From contig NC_088295.1 of NCBI RefSeq assembly GCF_032854445.1, forward strand, positions 10,901,385-10,965,384: a stretch of 64,000 nucleotides of DNA, read 5' to 3'. Position 1 is the stretch's first letter, and the number at the start of each line of letters is the position of its first letter. Of this stretch, positions 1-13,296 are shown in pieces. The DNA comes from Liolophura sinensis (lineage: Eukaryota > Mollusca > Polyplacophora > Chitonida > Chitonidae). The notes beneath the pieces are model-generated. The model saw nothing but the letters and a program-made list of their open reading frames with translations, was not told the DNA's origin and ran no database searches. The position numbers and the translations under genes were made by a program.

Positions 1-3000
1 GTCGTATCATGTAGCACAGGTGAGGACATGTGCAATTGTGCATACGACTGTTCAGTTAATGTTTGTGTATGCCATTCGTACTGTCCTTTGAAGCTTATTC
101 TATGAACCGCTTATACCATTGTCCATTTTCCCTTCCACATGTAATTGTACCTTATCTGTATCAGCTTGTATAGTTATTCTGCAGAAATGTTGCGTTGTTA
201 AACCTATTACCGTGTGGGCAATATCAGGAAAATAAATATGTATATGTTCATAACGAACTGCATCGCCATGAACAAAAGATCGTTTCCCTTCACAGACATT
301 TCGCTTCCTAGCTGATCTATCTGAGATATACAACCCGCTCGCAGATATCATTAGTCCTGTGAGGACTATGCGTGCACACAATTACTTAGGATTGCTGATC
401 ACTGAGTATGTTTTGCATATCGTAGTCATGTCAGTAAGCGAACATATTGCATCACTGGTATGCATGCCTATTCATATATCAGCCTTTATGGGAAAATGAT
501 TGTAGTGCTTTATTCAGTTTTAAGCCATTAATTGTCAAGGAACTTTGAAGGAAACGATATAACGGGAAGCGAAAAGTGTGACTATGCGCGTTTATATTTA
601 TTTGTGCGAAGTGAAACATTTTTGACTGATTAAAAGTACAGGGCAAGTTCAGTGTTTATGATTCGCATGCATAGTAAGGTTACATATATGTTTACATATA
701 CTACACTCTAATTACCCTTACTTACAGAGGTTTTTGTTTCATTGCATAAGGAATGCAATGTTTCAAGTACAATTAAGCGTAACATTAAGATGAACCAAGT
801 ATATATTAGGTTAAAAAATCATTCACTGGCTGTTGCGCACTTTTTCGCTCCGAGAAAGTGAGATGAGAAAAGTTTTCACTTCCTCCGCAGATCTTGTATC
901 GGTCGAGCAAATCGGTGAAATCGACATAGACTAGCCGATTGATCATCTCCGGCCGACAGTTCCATACATATTCAACCAAACTGAAAAGACAAACTTATAA
1001 AAAACTTATGAACTTGTTTTTGTAATGGAGAACGGTGTAAGACGGATTGCCTTAAACCATGAGAGCTGATCGCACCCTTGTGGCCCACGTAACAAGGAAA
1101 AAAAATTACATTTTGAACTGGACTTGACAGTAGGGACACGATGCTATTCTTCACTCAACTTAATGCCGCGAGTTGTCTCTGTCTTGTCTAAGTCTACAAT
1201 ATAAACACCTAAATCATGGATAGATACAACTTCCGTTTACATGCAAATAAAGTCAATTATTCTAATATAGCCTGGCAAATAACTACAAGAACTTATTCGA
1301 ATGACTAGTAAATGAGCAGTATCATGTAAATCTTTCAGCAAACCCATCAGTAACATTGCAGGTACAGTCAAACAGGTTAAATCCCACAAGGCAAGTTCTT
1401 TATACAGCGAAAAGCTACCGATATAATACAAAATGTAGCTATTTCTTGTACATAGGTTTCCCAACAGACCGATGCGATTTCCACTCAGCACAAAATTAGT
1501 CTTGATTAAAAGTATGGTATTAGAATCATGAAATTAAAACTGAATTTGTTTTGTGTCTGTGTGTGTTAAAATTGGTAATATTGCCTTAAATATCTTATCT
1601 CGGTCATCAATCTTTCAAATTCTGTATAAAAACATATCCTACGTCGTGTCCTATGATCCGGATATGGGAGTACATACATTAAATCCCAGAACCACAAGCC
1701 GGCAATATGTAGGTTATATCCCAGAGTGACTATTTGGCAGTATATGCTCTATATCTCGAAGTGAGGATCGGTCAGTACACGGGCTACATTACATAGTGAC
1801 TATCTGGTAGTGAATGGAATTCTGGCAATAGATACACTACATCCCAGATAAGATCAACTATTTTATCTCAGAGTGATGCTAACACTTCAGTGTTAATGGG
1901 AAAGGAATATTTAGATGCTGTTTGGTCTAATCTGTGTGTTTGGCTTCATGAAAACTATGATAAGCCAACAATCTGCCCTGCGTGGCCACTCGTCAACACT
2001 GGGTATCAATCTTTAACCCAGCACACATTGTATTATTCGTCTTATCCCGTGGAAGTATCTAGGTGTTATATTACGCCTTAGTCCGAAGATATTTAACAGT
2101 GTGAGGTAAAGTCTATCCTAAAATGTCAATGTTAATAAATTTACCTTAGAGAACAAATAAGATAAAAGGTTAATTTAATCACGCCTTAAGTTTCCGATAG
2201 CTGTGTGATCCCAGTGTCAAGATAAAAATATGTCTCTGTTCTAATCCAGTCTCTAAGGCTGTCACTAAGTTTGTCATGGTGCCAAGCGCAGGGATTTCTC
2301 GTTTCCTGTAAGATACATCTTCACGGTGATTTAAACAACAATCTCAAAAGCAGCGGTATGAACAATGAAGTGAATAAATAAATTGTTTAAAAAACATCGA
2401 CGATAAAATTACACGACTTTCGACATCATGTTACTGTGATGTACTGCTTGTTCGTTCTACGTTTTAAGTATGTTTGAATATCGCACTGGCATTGTTTTTA
2501 TTATAGATATTTCTGCTATATTCTGTATTCAAAAAGTGCGTCTGGAGAATGTGGGTGGGCTACTTTTTAATGCATTGCGAAGGGAAGAAAGCTTTTATAG
2601 TTTTTAAGCCTATTATACAGAATTTCATCTTATGTCAGCATCCTTTGTATATTAACATTTAATATAGCCAGTGTTATGACGCCCGTCTTGAGAATTTACG
2701 GCCTTTTCAGCACTGTGCTATCTACACTAAAGCTGATTTTCCCTGATAGCCCTACCTTAGTATGTTATATGTATTAACTGTTAGATAAGTATTAATAACC
2801 CGTCTAATTCCCTACTATCAACGTTATCTGACAATTCCATGGGGTGGCACAAAAATCTTCACAAACTTATAAAAAAGATTTGGTGCACTTTGCCAAATTG
2901 GAGAGAGCGCTATCCCGAAGAACGCAGGTGTACCTTACTTCCCACGGATCCTATGAGATATAACACAGCACTTCTGGAATAACTGCTTGATAATCAGTGC

Positions 3001-4404
3001 ACTTCTTTTGGTGCTTTTAAGACCCGTGTCATTCTTTTTCTTTTTTCTTATTAGCCACATATTCCTTGCCTGCCAAGAAAAGACGCTAGCTTTCGGATCG
3101 AAGGAAACAAAATGATATACGTGAGGGATACTGCAACCGGGAAAAAGCTCGATCATGTTGCTTGTCGGATTCAATAAGTCATCCCTGTCGCCTACAGAAA
3201 GCCTGTCATGCACAGCTTTACAGAATCACCCGTATACTTCAGTCAATTCAGAACAATCAACTTCCGTTCATCTGTGTTGCTTTTGCTGTTAAGGCCATAT
3301 CAATGCTATCGTGCATTACCGAGAGCATGCCATCGTGATTGGCTAAAATCTTGATTGATGTTTTCAGCTGAGGTGATAAGTAGTTTTCTTTTTGTCATTA
3401 AAACCAAACTGCGGCTAGGGTTACCCGTCCCACTCCTCAACACGCTTGTGGAGTAGCTTGCAGATCTCCAGTTTCATTTCCAACCAGACATTGCCATTAA
3501 CGAGTCGATGACATAAGCATCCGGCACATAAGGAATAGACAGAACGAATAATTCTGTATTAGAAGCTACGATGTTTTTGGCATTTTTCCTTCTTCTTGGT
3601 GGTGCGTGCATTTTTGAAATCCACATTCGGTGCATCTTGTGACACTGTAGAGGTGCTTTTTGTTACCCCTAGTCAGGAGAAACATATCACAAAGATATGA
3701 AAAGGGAATAGGTAACAAGGATAGGTCAACTAGCATGATGTCAGAACCTCTCAGATTCCGAAAGGCTAAGCGAATAGGTCCACATGCGCAGTAACGTCAC
3801 ACTGCTTCTGTACTACCTGTGCGCTTTATGGGCACAAGTCACTTGCAACAAGAACATACAAGAGCGTAGAAAGCCTTGGAACACTTTTTCATTTAAAAAC
3901 GGGAAGGAGTTCTGTCAACTATAAGTTAGATGTGTAAAAGATTAGCTAACTACCCTTTTATTGGAGAGTTTATAATCAACATTAAAATATAACGTATTTG
4001 TCATGTGGACGCATTGAGTATAATTCTGTTGGTGCACTATTAGTCTTCTATGTTTGGTCCTTTTGCATTATTTTCATGTGAAATGGGATGAGTAAGTGAT
4101 GTGATACTCAATATTCCCAGTAATTCTAGATAAATGACGTCTATTAACATGTATTACTTTTTACTAAACTCAGTTTCTGGGGAAGTATAAGTCGCTACTA
4201 TTTAAATATTTGTGTGAATAGTTAAACTAAAAATCTCCGAGGTAAATTAACAAGAGCCCGCATTTTACCGCTTACGTGTGACCATTTGCAAACCATGACA
4301 CTGTCGTGACTGCTCTGGTTATACTCTCCAATCTGATGCTTAGAATTTTGAGTTTGCTGTGTGTTGCTCTCAACGACAGGCTACGCGCAATTTACGACCA
4401 CATT
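1..4404. other. Gene-free stretch, nothing recognised
   Basis: I see no open frame with protein-like content, no tRNA-like or rRNA-like segment and no clear transposon. About 1,690-1,890 has a weak repetition of phrases such as ATCCCAGAGTGACTAT, which could be a very old tandem repeat. A segment near 4,193-4,260 is related to two copies at 38.26-38.67 kb (see there). Confidence 0.6.
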
Positions 4405-4560
4405 GTTTATTTGCTTATTTATTTGATTGGTATTTTACGCCGTACGACCACTTTGTAAAACATGCACATATGCGAAAATTTTATAAATAACAGATAAGAT
4501 AAATAAAAAGATAAGATAAGAAAGTTAAATAAATATATAAATAACTAAATAAAAACAACA
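4405..4560 (-). repeat. SINE tail fragment plus A-rich low complexity
   Basis: 4,405-4,445 carries the TTTATTTGATTGG...TTTTACGCCGTA motif, which is the reverse complement of the 3' end of the SINE type seen more completely at 10.3, 23.0 and 29.7 kb. Only the tail-proximal 40 bp survives. It is followed by AAATAA/GATAAG-rich simple sequence to about 4,560. Confidence 0.6.
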
Positions 4561-5644
4561 TGATCGTTGCTCCGAGACACATGATGTTCGATGGTTAAAT
4601 CGACCTACTGATCCCTGGATTTAATTCCTTATGTATGTCAGTCGACACGTGAAACTTATAAAATTTAAATTTGAGAAAGAATATTTAGTTTTTGTGATAA
4701 ATTAATCCATAATTTAAATGTGTATTTCCGGTGATGACAGGTCAAAAGCATGTGATCATGACACAGTCAACAGCAAGATATAAACGCCTCACAAACATAA
4801 TATCGGGACAGAACTGTGTGTCATTCCACAACATCAAGGTCTTGATGAGCGACAATTTTTCATGTATTCCTGGAGATCCGGTATTGAAATACAAACCGTG
4901 TGAGCAAAACATAAAATTAGTGAAAACCAGAAAACTGACTTGTTTTAATCTTGTTTAGATGAGGTTGATTGCGACATATTTTGTTCATCCATAATACCGA
5001 ATTATTTGTGTTTAACTGCACTTCATGCGGAATAATAGTCAACTTCACAGTGTGTCTCACAAATGGTAGATGGCTGGTTCTTCCACAGCAGCCAATTTAC
5101 TGCAGTCATCGGCCTTGACCATTATACTCAGACAATGCGGCAAAATAAGTGGTACAAATAAGATACCAAGGATAAAATACATAGGACGGACTGAAAGATT
5201 TAAGGTTGATAAGAACAACACTGACACACTTGTCTAAAACTGGACATCACGGCAGATGGTACTGAAGTACTGAACTGTGACAAAGGTTCAAATTGTGTTA
5301 AAACCATTCTTACTTTCTGAGAACCAGGCCAAGTGTTTCGCTCACAGTAGATTGGCGAGCCCCCAAGGCTGATCTGTGTCAGTCTTAATCCGATCACTGG
5401 GGAAGGAAGGTAGTAGCGCAAATTGCTTCACTTCTTGGCGGCCTTAACCACTTGTCATCACCGATGTGTCAAACGCTAACTCCCGTGAGGACTAGCTACT
5501 TGACTTATCTCGTACACCACGACAGAAGAATTGAACATACAGGTTGAACATACGACGTTCTGAGATGATTGGTGTTTCATCGTGTACGGTAATCTCTTCA
5601 GTGTGCAGTTTAAACACATTTGCTACATTTAATTGATTGGTATT

Positions 5645-6080
5645 TAAAGTAAAAGAAAACTAAAATATAATGTAAGGTTCAACATACATACGTCTGAAAA
5701 CTATGCGTAAGAAAGCTTTCATTTATTTTTTCACACTTTTTAAAGAGTTCAAATATTTGAATACTATGGTAGGCTTTATGAGTGATAATGATGGTATTTA
5801 GGAACTCTGACGTCACATCACCTTTTTCCTGATGTTCGTCAAAAGGAAGGAATTTTGGTGAACATTATTTCAGTAATATTTTACTCATGGGTAAAAAGAG
5901 TTCTTCCAATATTCAGTGTCGGGATTAGAGCGGAATATATTTCCTGTTTCATAACCTCTGATAGTATGGTACATAAAGCCCTCCTTAGGATTCAAATGTT
6001 TAAGTGCCTTTAACTCTTTTCACATTAATCTAAAAAAATAAATAAAACTATATTTGGGCACAGTTTTAAGTGGTCTGGTT
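5645..6080 (+). repeat. Dispersed repeat, copy 1 (paired with 43.55-44.01 kb)
   Basis: This stretch aligns by eye along its whole length with 43,550-44,010 in the same orientation. Shared anchors include CAAATATTTGAATACT, GGTACATAAAGCCC and GCCTTTAACTCTTTTCAC. There are many substitutions and small indels, so the duplication is old. There is no coding potential in either copy. The class of element is unknown; it could be a non-autonomous transposon or an old segmental duplication. Confidence 0.65.
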
Positions 6081-8582
6081 TTCACTTACATTACAAGCGT
6101 CAGGATTATAGGGAAAATATCTACACTGTCAGGAGCAACAACGGCTGATTCATTTATTGCGATATAAGTATCTGCTATTAGGTATAGTACATGTATGTAA
6201 CGTCTTAAACTATACCATATATATACACTGTATTCAATTAGATTAACGAGGTTTGCTGTGGAAGATTTCAGTATTTGGCGGATAATCTGAATAGGTAAAA
6301 ATCTACCATTCCTTCACCGTTGAAAATTCTTACTACTTTCAGTTTTCACATAGCATTCTACACTACCTACACTAATTTGTTTGTCAGAACTATTTCCTGT
6401 CGAGAGCTTGCAGAGAATAAAGGACTAAAATACGAATAAAGCTGTAGTTATTTTAAAATTCAGACATAAGTAGATGGTTCAATTCTGTCCACATGGATTG
6501 CACGACGATATGGTCCAAGGCACTGCCAGGAAATGTTCATTTCCCATTCTACTGCTTGCTCCCTTTTCCAAATCGGAAGGTAAACACAGCAATATGTTTA
6601 ATAGATGTACGTATGTACTTATATTAAAGTCTCAAACAGCAGAGAGGTCATTATTGTCGGTAGTTATTAGGCAACAATGGCTTTTCTGTTCTGCAATATT
6701 GAAAACACGTTTTAAACATATCATTACGTTTCTGAACTCAAACAGCTATTAATAGATTATTAATGGCATCGAGTATATCGCATTTCAGTCATCCCGTATG
6801 ATGGGGGTTTGTGGAATTCACGTCTAGTGGAATTGTTTTGTCAAATCTGTATTGTTCTGAAACGTTCAAGTTACTACGTGTTTCAACGTCTTTTGAGAGC
6901 TTTTCTTGGTATTAGTTTGACGCCTTAGCTGTCAGCTTAGAAAGAACGTAACGTGTCAGAAAATTATGTCAGAGGCCACCACTGACGTCATTGCCGGATC
7001 CAAAGTCAAGACCATTAGGTGGATCTGGGCGCATAAATCACGCTGTACCTTTCTTATATTTACATTGCACTTTGGCAAAAATAAAACACATGAAGACGTC
7101 TGCAAACAGACCATGCCTGTGAAAGTTGCCAATGATTGGTTGCTTCGGGTAACAGGCAAGCTTTGGATTAAGCCAAACTGTGTCTTTAGAGGAATCTGAA
7201 GAGAAACATCTTGGAAATGACTGAATACAAATACCCAGCATCAGTTGAAATTTTCCCTGTAAACAGGTTTGCCGTAATGAGGGGTGTTCACTGGAGCGTG
7301 ATGTGCTTAAATCAGCTGTTAAATTCTTCACTGACACGGAGAATGTAAATAACACGGTGTGTTGGGGTATAAGGCATTCTTCGGGTTGATAATTTAATGT
7401 TGTGGACTACAAAGCCACTGTTGAGTTTGAGCTAAATTTGAAGTGTGACTTAAAGGATTCATGATAGATCCATGGAGAAAAAACTGTAAACGCTTAATAT
7501 GGTCAATTTATCAAAAATCGGCCTCATAGTTCGGCATCATAAATTAAGCATTGTGTCTGACTGAATTAAAATGCCCCTCATTGGAATAGGTTAATGGCTT
7601 GTTTTACGCAACATGTAAGGTCATGATATATACGCTCTTATTATATCTTGTATATTAAGTGTGTGCTGTTTGCAATTGGCGAGAATGTAATCCACACAAA
7701 ACTGTAGAGTATATTATTTGTTCAAAAACGTCATGACTTTTTTCCTTCGCTGTTTGGAATATCCAAATGGGAAATTAGCCCTGGTCCATTCAATGACGTT
7801 CCAAAATTTACTCTTAAAATAAAACCATATAAGCGACGGGCACTCTGCGTGCAACGATACATTGGGAAATTATGAAGATGTATATTAAAAGCACATCAAA
7901 AAAACTTCCAAAATTGCATATAAAATCAGAGAAAGGCTGTTGACAACTGCAAAAGCGAATTTTGAAAGCAGTGCGCCTTTAAATATGTGCTTTGACAAAG
8001 CTAGTGCGTTCTCATACGATGTTCGGGAACATTCAACTCCATTCGTATGCGTCAAAAAGAGACTTATTAAGGCCTTGTTGTTGAACACTACGTCTTTGGC
8101 TTGGACTCAAACGGTGTGATTGAAAACCATTATCCACGAACCTCTTCGGATGTCACAGGTGTGGCGTTTTGCAAGATGTTCTGCATGCAGGTAACAGGTG
8201 AATAGTGGCCTCTTTTCATTTTATTTCCATTAGGGTTTTATTCTTACCGTTCACGTAAATGCTTTAATAGTATCTCCTCGTACGCACCAGGATCTGTCAG
8301 ATGCTATAAGTAGAGGGGAGTAATCTATGCACGCCATATGCAGACACTTTGGTCTATTGTGTGTATGCAAGTATGATTAGGTTTTATGTCTGACTTAACA
8401 ACGCCTCAGTCATGCTACTACGACGAGTCATCATATCTGTGTACATATACTGTGTTTTCCAAGATGCTGCAACGGCTGAAGTATCACCGAAGACACCAGG
8501 CATGACACCGCTCTCAGCCACACTATACTGAAACCGGGTCTACCGGTCCTGTTCACTTTGCCCTAATCTCTCAGTGTTTGTA
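6081..8582. other. Gene-free stretch, nothing recognised
   Basis: Only short frames that overlap on both strands are present (for example around 6,960-7,355), with no recognisable domain. No repeat structure was noticed. Confidence 0.5.
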
Positions 8583-8916
8583 CCGGCCCCAACAGCACAG
8601 TTGGTAGACCGTCCGCTTCGGGAGGCGGGAAATCCAGGGCCAATCCTGGATCGGATCACACCTAAGACCTTAAAAGAGCGAGCTGTACGTTTCTCACTTG
8701 GCGTTCAGCACGAAGATGATAGTGCAACGACTGGATGACATTTATTTTACTTGCCTTCGGTAAATTGTCTCAGTGAAGCAGCACTAAAGAGCGGTGGAAA
8801 TCCTGCAACAAGCAGGTACATTACATACACTCTAAAGACTCCTTCCTCGTCATATGACCAAAAATCGTTAAGTATGACGTTAAACCCCAATCACACACTT
8901 ACTCTCTTAGTATTTG
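8583..8916 (+). mobile_element. tRNA-derived SINE, near full length
   Basis: The head at 8,583-8,660 reads like a tRNA D-arm (CAGCACAGTTGGTAGACC, an A-box-like element), followed by an anticodon-arm-like hairpin and a weak B-box-like stretch. It then runs through a body that is also seen at 9.6-9.9 kb. It ends in GACGTTAAACCCC followed by a degraded (ACTC)n-like tail. It is a non-autonomous retroposon transcribed by RNA polymerase III. Widespread molluscan SINE families have been described; I cannot assign one without a search. Confidence 0.75.
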
Positions 8917-9475
8917 ATGTTTTGCCACCCAGGTAAGGATAATTAGCAATGTCAAAAACTCCGGCCGTGGGATAGCGGTTAATTCTCTCCGACTCATGCT
9001 ATTGAGTGCATGACACTGGTTGCACAATATCTCCCTGGTTCTGTTTTTTCATTGTTACATAAAATCTGGCGTTATTTCAAATTCGCACATTGTTGCCTGC
9101 GATTTATCCCTAACAAAGTTTACATTTAGCTTGTTAACATAATACCATCAAAGCTACGAAAGAATAATACCCTTGTGCTTTGTATTATAGCGAAGAATCG
9201 GGGGGGGGGTTAGTTTCCTTTTATACATGATGTAAAAGACAACCCGAGGGAAACTTCTTTAATAGACGTTATTCTTTTCAACTTCCCAAAGTAAAAGACT
9301 TTCAAACGCAGGTATCTAAAAAAATAGATAATGGTTGTACAAAGCCTTTTGAAGCTCAGTGAGCTCATACTTTTATTTTGTTCTTAACCTAATAATTCAC
9401 AAGCCACTTAACTCAGAATAAGACTATACTGATCACAAAGCTAGCTGTACAATGAAAACTCTGCAAATGTTAATA

Positions 9476-9967
9476 TTTATTTATTTAACTGATGCTGTAT
9501 GCTCAAGAATATGTCACTTATACGACGGCAGCCAGCTTTCTACCAGGAGGAAACCGGAGGGAGCCCACGACCATCCTCAGGTTACTGTCAGACCTTCACA
9601 CCCACGGGACCGGTAGATCCAGGATCAATCCTTGATCGAGTCACACCTAAGACTTTAAAAGAGGAAGTTGTAACATCCTCGCTTGGCGTTCAGCATGAAG
9701 GGGATAGTGCAACGACTGGTTGACCCGTATCAGTATAATGGCTCGGGCGGGGCGGCTTGCTTGCCTTCGGTAAGTCGTCTCAGTGAGGCAGCACTAAATA
9801 AAAGAGCGGTGGAAATCCGTCCTGCAACAAGGAGGCACATTACACGTACATGCACCCTAATGATTCCTTCGTCGTCATATGACTGAAAAATTGTTGAGAA
9901 CGACGTTAAACCCCAAGCACTCACTCACTCACTCACACCCACGGCCGGTGCGGAAACCAGCATAATA
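9476..9967 (-). mobile_element. SINE of the (AAAT)n-tail type, interrupted by another SINE
   Basis: 9,476-9,607 carries the tail (TTTATTTATTTAACTGATG), then CTCAAGAATATGTCACTTATACG and the GGAGGAAACCGG block in the order seen at 29.64-29.84 kb. The match resumes at 9,934-9,967 (CCACGGCCGGTGCGGAAACCAGC) after a different SINE of about 326 bp. The element is therefore one old copy split by a later insertion. Orientation is minus, because the A-rich tail lies at the left when read on plus. Confidence 0.75.
9608..9933 (+). mobile_element. 5'-truncated tRNA-type SINE nested in another SINE
   Basis: The body matches 8.62-8.92 kb (CACACCTAAGAC, CTTGGCGTTCAGCA, GTGCAACGACTGG, CATATGACTGAAAAATTGTTGAG, ACGACGTTAAACCCCAAGC) and ends in a clean (ACTC)n tail. 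It is flanked by an 11-bp target-site duplication, CACACCCACGG, at 9,597-9,607 and 9,934-9,944. The second copy of that site sits exactly where the interrupted outer SINE resumes. The tRNA-like A-box region is missing. Confidence 0.85.
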
Positions 9968-10300
9968 AATGTTAATAAACTAGTTAGATATCTGTGTTGT
10001 GTTAATGAACAACTTTCAAATCTTCATTTACAAACAGTTTTACTTGTACCTAAATGGAGAAAACGTGGGTCAGAGAAAGATAAACTTCAGTTTGAAGCAA
10101 AATAAATGCAGGATGAAGACCAGCTGTTGTGAAAACAGGTGTTAATAATTGTGTTGATAAAAACTGTCGGAAAACGGCGTTAAGACAGTGTGCTGACAAA
10201 TGCTGTTAACAATTCAATAAAGGGTACACCATATATGGGTGTGGCATCGTTTTTATGAATGGTTATGAATGGGGAATTCGACACACTGCTGTACATTATA

Positions 10301-10427
10301 TTTATTTATTTACTTATTTATTTATTTGATTGGTGTTTTACGCTGCACTCAAGAATATTTCACTTATACGACGGAGGAAAAGCATTATGGTGGGAGGAAA
10401 CCGGACATGGCCCGGTGGAAACCCACG
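10301..10427 (-). mobile_element. SINE, 5'-truncated, with target-site duplication
   Basis: The tail (TTTATTTATTTACTTATTTA...) is at the left, followed by GATTGGTGTTTTACGCTGCACTCAAG-type sequence and the GGAAACCGG block. An 8-bp direct repeat, ACATTATA, flanks it at 10,293-10,300 and 10,428-10,435. Its length (127 bp) is almost that of the copy at 22,995-23,123, so both were truncated at about the same point. Confidence 0.8.
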
Positions 10428-10435
10428 ACATTATA

Positions 10436-12883
10436 AAGCATTGTTTTAACATTTGTGTTTAGCATGGCGTCAAGGTATACTAAGTGAGAGACAGCGCCGC
10501 AAGGTGAAGATAGTTATAATCAAATTTTTGTGGCTCTATCCGGTTTCCTCAGACGATGCATAATGTTGAACGCGGTCGAATGAGTGAAATGTTCTTGAGT
10601 ACTAAGTAAAATACCAGTAAAATCAAACCCCTATATTAATTTTCTGACTACAGGGATCGTGATTCAATCTTGGTTCCGGTTTAGGAATTTTTAACTTTCT
10701 CCAGCCTCCACTATTCTAAGATAATAATTTCACTCTCTTTCGCCCATTAGTGTGGTTTTTTCTACCATACACCTCAAAGTATTTTCAAGTCACCCGGCGA
10801 TTGATATTTTTTGCACCCATTCGTTTTAGGTTTTTGTCGATATGCCATGAATTTCTTTCAAGTTTTTTGTGTGACAAAGACATACCCTCCACCAAAACAA
10901 ATAAGTCCACTGCCTAATCAGAGGGTGAGTGACTTTGCGTTGACTTGTTGTTGGCGTCACTTCCTTCAAATGCTAAAACATGACAGATGTCCAGGCCAAT
11001 TCGACAAAATCTGAAGGGTGACGAGGACAACTTGACACTTTTTCCAGCTGCCATGTGAGATTGGATTCATTATTGTGCAGAAATATTTGGAACAGAACAT
11101 ACGAATAATTCTTCTGTGAGGACAGGCTATTCAATAATCCAAGTCAATAACAAGGAGTCCATTTATGAAGACCGGAAAACATGGAGCAGATTTATAGGGT
11201 TGTCTGTGGGGGATTTACCTATTTATGTTGTGGATCACGCGGGGTTTCGGCAATGATAGCCCCTGTAGAACCGTTTGTCATCCGAGTAATTGACAAGAAC
11301 TCGTCTCTGCTGTATGTTGGATGCAGTCTGCTTGAAGGATTGGATACATGAGCTACACATCTGAAAAGAATTATTCACATCTGTTCTGTCCTCCATCACC
11401 ACAATTATGTAAACATACGCTTAAATCACATGACCAGATAATTCTTGAGTATGGAGTTAAACAAGATTCAAATACATCATAGGACCAGAGAAGCTGAAAG
11501 CATACTGTGATCAAAAACTGAAGACGTGTCGATTAATGTGGGATTTATGGTGCATTTCGCTACAGACTGTTTTCATCAACTACCATTAAAACTGCTTATT
11601 CCATTCTATTTGAGAGTCATCCATCTTTGTGACAAAAACCCGCTTGTTTTCTGTGTCTCCAGATTACCTCTTTGGATATGCGTCTACAGAAATTCAGAAA
11701 CTCCGAGTAGTGGCGAGACAACAACACAAAACTTCCAATTTTTTTCTCACCTTTTTGTTCTTTTGGATTTATGCTGAATGTTGTTTTTCCAACTGTTATT
11801 GAGATTATTGATGAGACATGTTAATTTTGTATCGAAAGGGTTGAATTGGAATGTAGCTATCATGCAAAGATACACAGAAGCGGCGTGGTTGTCTGAGCTT
11901 AGATCTTTGACCATCATACTCTGTGAGCGAGCAACACCTGTGTCTTCTTTTGTCAACAGAACCTCAGTCAGAGCGAAGTCTGCAAATAGCATATAGGACC
12001 ACCATCAGTGGCTACCAGTCCTCTACCACGCGTCTTCTATATTATGTAAAATGTTGACAAATATCTAGCAATCTTCGGTCACAAAAGCTTATGCGCATGC
12101 TGTATCAAGCCCTCAGGGATTATTTAGACGTGAGTTTAAAAATTTGAAAGGCAGAGTGTCAAAAGGCAAAACACCCGCCCGTTGTTAACCAGAAAATGAA
12201 CAGTGTCTGTAATCATAGACTAAAAGAACGTGAGCTCTTATCTACCGTTTACAAGGATCAACAGGTAAAGTACTTGAAAGACAGAAAATTCCAAAATAAT
12301 GACGCACATTACATGATGTAATCAAATTCAATACCACCATCAAGAAATACATCATCTGCAATCCAAGATGAACAAAAGCCATATCATGGTTCTCCTTCAA
12401 AAGAAACTTGTTGTGGTTTATCATAGATATTAGTTCGAAAATTCATGGATCAAATAAGAAATTTCAGAACTGTCGGTTGGTTGAACATTAACGGTTATTT
12501 AATATGTCATTTATAGCCGTTTGGTTTTATTTCACACGGGCGAGTAAAGTTCCGAATAACAGAGTAGCCTGACACTGCATCCATAGTCAAACACAATGAC
12601 TAGCTATAATTTTGAGTCAACTAAACCCTTGGAAAACCATACATATTCTGTAATAATAGAATGTATATATAATACAGAGGTTTACAGGGCCAGCAATTCA
12701 TCCAATGTAAAAATGTTATGTTACCATACTGTATCTCCACACGTTATAATCCGTAATTCTGTTACCCGCTGTCCAGAAGGTAAGAGCAACATATTACTTG
12801 TCTATGTGGTTTTTCCTATTCGAGAAATCTAGCGTCTTGTCAACTGGAAGGTAGAGGTGATTATTGTGTCTCGTCTAATCTGG
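10436..12883. other. Gene-free stretch, nothing recognised
   Basis: Short overlapping frames occur on both strands (for example 11,526-11,996) without protein-like features. No repeats were noticed. Confidence 0.5.
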
Positions 12884-13006
12884 CTGTCTGGGTAACTCTC
12901 GTGGGGGGGGGGGCTGTCTGGGTAACTCTCGTGGGGGGGGGCTGTCTGGGTAACTCTCGTGGGGGGGGGCTGTCTGGGTAACTCTCGTGGGGGGGGGGCT
13001 GTCTGA
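12884..13006. repeat. G-tract minisatellite, about 29-bp unit, 4 copies
   Basis: Four tandem units of CTGTCTGGGTAACTCTCGT followed by a run of G (11, 9, 9 and 10 G), then a partial fifth unit. The non-G part of the unit is identical in all four copies while the G-run length varies. The minus strand reads as a proline-rich frame, which is a by-product of the repeat and not a gene. Confidence 0.9.
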
Positions 13007-13296
13007 AAAATGTACATGTAACTGATGTGATTGTACATGTCGGTTCATATACCGAGTGTTGTGTTCGTCATTGAATAATTATGGGGAATTATTTTATCCC
13101 TTTCATTTAAATATTATCTAGCAGTTCCTATGCTACTCATTACTTCGCTGTATGGTGCAACACAAAGATGCTGGACACACTCGGGAATATTTACTTCAGC
13201 CCGTTTTATTAGGATCCGTATAGAAGGCTGGCTATTTCCTATGATTCACTGCAGCTAAATACCAGATAGACAACATTTTCATACAAATGTTGACAA

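Noticed and set aside
7038-7355. 105-codon minus-strand frame
   Set aside because: It overlaps other frames on both strands and has no recognisable domain or regular composition.
8583-8660. tRNA gene
   Set aside because: The tRNA-like segment is the promoter head of a SINE: it lacks a proper acceptor stem and runs straight into the SINE body.
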